Positions 62,132 through 64,000 of a stretch of DNA of 64,000 bases are shown in pieces. The position numbers were made by a program, and so were the translations under genes. The stretch lies in the NCBI GenBank assembly GCA_021739645.1, contig JAIPBL010000018.1, positions 19,500 to 83,499 of the forward strand. Reading direction: 5' to 3'. Within the stretch, counting starts at the first letter, position 1; every line of letters starts with the position of its first letter. The notes below the pieces were generated by a model. It worked only from the letters and a program-made list of their open reading frames with translations, was not told the DNA's origin and searched no databases. Source of the stretch: Saprospiraceae bacterium. GTDB lineage: Bacteria; Bacteroidota; Bacteroidia; Chitinophagales; Saprospiraceae.

Positions 62132-63704
62132 CTTCTAAACCCTTCTGCGGCTAAGGCAGCATTGCGACAGAATCATTAGGCTCAATAAACATACCATCAT
62201 TGTCTCTTCTAAACCCTTCTGCGGCTAAGGCAGCATTGCGACCCAGCTACGATTCTGACGGAAAATCATCACGTTTTCTTCTAAACCCTTCTGCGGCTAA
62301 GGCAGCATTGCGACTCAAGCATTAGCAGTGGCATCGGCTGCTTCTTTGGCTTCTAAACCCTTCTGCGGCTAAGGCAGCATTGCGACGTTTACCAGTGTGT
62401 GAATTTGAGGTTTCAATTTCCTCTTCTAAACCCTTCTGCGGCTAAGGCAGCATTGCGACCTATACGGAGGATGCAGCCGTAAATGCTAAGCTTACTTCTA
62501 AACCCTTCTGCGGCTAAGGCAGCATTGCGACGGATTCCAGTCATGCTCACCATAGTAATCAGTATCCTTCTAAACCCTTCTGCGGCTAAGGCAGCATTGC
62601 GACCATGGCAAAGGAATGAATACCGATGGATTAGAATTTCTTCTAAACCCTTCTGCGGCTAAGGCAGCATTGCGACTTTATAGAGACTATATATAAATGT
62701 TAATTTCAATGTTCTTCTAAACCCTTCTGCGGCTAAGGCAGCATTGCGACTTCATATTCAATTGTTTGGATATTTCCTCATACTCATCTTCTAAACCCTT
62801 CTGCGGCTAAGGCAGCATTGCGACCCGTCTCCTTGATGACGGACTCTCCATTCAAATGACTTCTAAACCCTTCTGCGGCTAAGGCAGCATTGCGACTTGT
62901 CCTTAGTCATAGTACCTTTGAACAGCCCAAACTTCTAAACCCTTCTGCGGCTAAGGCAGCATTGCGACAGAAATAAAAGACTTTCGACTTTTCGAAAGTA
63001 TTCTCCTTCTAAACCCTTCTGCGGCTAAGGCAGCATTGCGACGACTTCTAATAAGCCTGCGCAAAGGAACTCCCCGTCTTCTAAACCCTTCTGCGGCTAA
63101 GGCAGCATTGCGACCTTTATTAACATTTGTAATTATGTTTGTAAAATGATCCTTCTAAACCCTTCTGCGGCTAAGGCAGCATTGCGACGACAATAGCAAA
63201 AACAAACCATATATGAGTATTATTCTTCTAAACCCTTCTGCGGCTAAGGCAGCATTGCGACTTTTTAGATTTTATGAAGTTGGGCATAAAAAGAATGTCT
63301 TCTAAACCCTTCTGCGGCTAAGGCAGCATTGCGACGTATTTACACTCATACGATTTCAGCTAACTAAGAAAAACTTCTAAACCCTTCTGCGGCTAAGGCA
63401 GCATTGCGACCTCAAGAGCTCCTTTGAGTTTGTCTTCCTTCTCTTGGTCTTCTAAACCCTTCTGCGGCTAAGGCAGCATTGCGACATTGAGAATTATGTT
63501 TAGGCAATTGAATATAAAAAGTCTTCTAAACCCTTCTGCGGCTAAGGCAGCATTGCGACCCAACTTGGAAAACAACGCAGCCGCCGCCGCCCCTGCGCTT
63601 CTAAACCCTTCTGCGGCTAAGGCAGCATTGCGACTTCTGGGCTAAAAATCCCAAAAAATCGATTACTCTTCTAAACCCTTCTGCGGCTAAGGCAGCATTG
63701 AACT
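62132..63704 (+). CRISPR. CRISPR array, 22 repeats of 37 bp, 21 spacers
   Basis: Repeats begin CTTCTAAACCC and end GGCAGCATTGCGAC; 21 are identical as far as checked. Starts: 62132, 62206, 62278, 62350, 62423, 62495, 62567, 62640, 62714, 62788, 62860, 62932, 63006, 63078, 63152, 63225, 63299, 63374, 63449, 63523, 63598 and 63668. Spacers are 35-38 bases and none look duplicated. The last repeat is intact to ...GCAGCATTG (63700) and then differs. Cutting eight bases before the repeat end would give the handle AUUGCGAC, similar to the AUUGAAAC type used by type III complexes. Cas6 in the island is the expected processing enzyme. The array is on the same strand as cas1 and cas2. Confidence 0.98.
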
Positions 63705-63713
63705 AGGATGATG

Positions 63714-64000
63714 TAGGATATAATAGGATGAATAAGATAAGGTGTAGCCAATCCTGCCCATCGGTTTTTATCCCATAAATCCCAGTTCAAAAATCATTGC
63801 AGCATTGACGGGATGGATAAGATAAGGTGTAGCCAATCCTGCCCATCGGTTTTTGACCCATAAATCCCAGTTCAAAAATCATTGCAGCATTGACGGGATG
63901 GATAGGATAAGGTGTAGCCAATCCTGCCCATCGGTTTTTGTCCCAAAAATCCCAGTTCAAAAATCATTGCAGCATTGACGGGATGGATAGGATAAGGTGT
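63714..64000 (+). repeat. 85-bp tandem repeats after the array (continuing past the window)
   Basis: A unit containing GATAAGGTGTAGCCAATCC recurs at 63736, 63821, 63906 and 63991, exactly 85 bp apart, with few differences (ATCCCATA, GACCCATA, GTCCCAAA). Each unit also contains GCAGCATTGACGGGATGGAT. The string GCAGCATTG is also the core of the 3' part of the CRISPR repeat, and the last repeat passes from GCAGCATTG into a related sequence. No gene is visible. The right edge of the window cuts the fourth copy. Confidence 0.9.

Noticed and set aside
1..64000. tRNA, rRNA, tmRNA and RNase P genes
   Set aside because: I looked for T-arm and other signature motifs by eye and found none; a covariance-model search would be needed to exclude them.

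Overview
The window looks like a chromosomal segment of a member of Bacteroidota, probably of the Saprospiria/Chitinophagia type. Four large secreted proteins end in a type A type IX secretion (T9SS) sorting domain and one in a type B (gliding-motility-type) domain. Many genes are preceded by the Bacteroidota -7 box TAnnTTTG, LytS/LytTR and PhoR/PhoB two-component pairs are present, and ribosomal protein S16 carries a long acidic tail. No rRNA or tRNA gene was recognised.

Layout. 0-6.8 kb: the end of an unknown gene, penicillin-binding protein 1C, then an 880-bp gene-free stretch with three copies of a small element (minus-strand promoter box, conserved 20-mer, terminator hairpin). This is followed by a LytS-like kinase, a small peptide gene with its own promoter and terminator, and a LytTR response regulator. 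6.9-9.5 kb: a three-gene minus-strand operon (DUF115-like protein, SDR oxidoreductase, D-2-hydroxyacid dehydrogenase), probably glycan related. 9.6-17.5 kb: secreted and envelope proteins (choice-of-anchor B, TPR-CHAT, PKD). 17.8-31.2 kb: housekeeping and metabolism (S16, ATE-like transferase, FolC, YceI, MarR, a glycosyltransferase, thiolase and a FadB-like fusion). 31.4-34 kb: ExbB-ExbD-ExbD-TonB. 34.4-40.8 kb: two T9SS cargo genes of mosaic composition, the first with a broken signal-peptide start. 40.8-49 kb: AcpH, cytochrome oxidase subunit III, a zinc-ribbon protein, PhoR/PhoB, a DUF4296 lipoprotein, SixA, a SWIM protein and a sirtuin.

49.2-64 kb is a type III-B CRISPR-Cas island: cas6, a pRiA4b ORF-3-like gene, a duplicated cas6 3' fragment, a two-transmembrane protein with a cytosolic Rossmann-like domain, cmr1 to cmr6, an unrelated minus-strand gene, a nested palindrome, cas1, a membrane-anchored DUF3761-like gene coupled to cas2, cas2, and a 22-repeat array that runs into 85-bp tandem repeats. 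Cas6 should process the array transcript and leave an AUUGCGAC handle. Cmr1-6 form the effector. Cas10 (Cmr2) has no HD nuclease domain but keeps its GGDD cyclase motif, so the complex probably signals by cyclic oligoadenylate, and the two-transmembrane protein is the obvious candidate effector. Cmr4 appears to have Glu at the usual catalytic Asp position.

Most promising for new biology: (1) the two-transmembrane protein of the Cmr locus; (2) the DUF3761-like membrane protein between cas1 and cas2; (3) the repeated small-RNA-like units with LytTR-style direct repeats, next to a LytTR system that also encodes a leader-like small peptide; (4) the fusion of the CRISPR array end to an 85-bp tandem repeat sharing its GCAGCATTG core.
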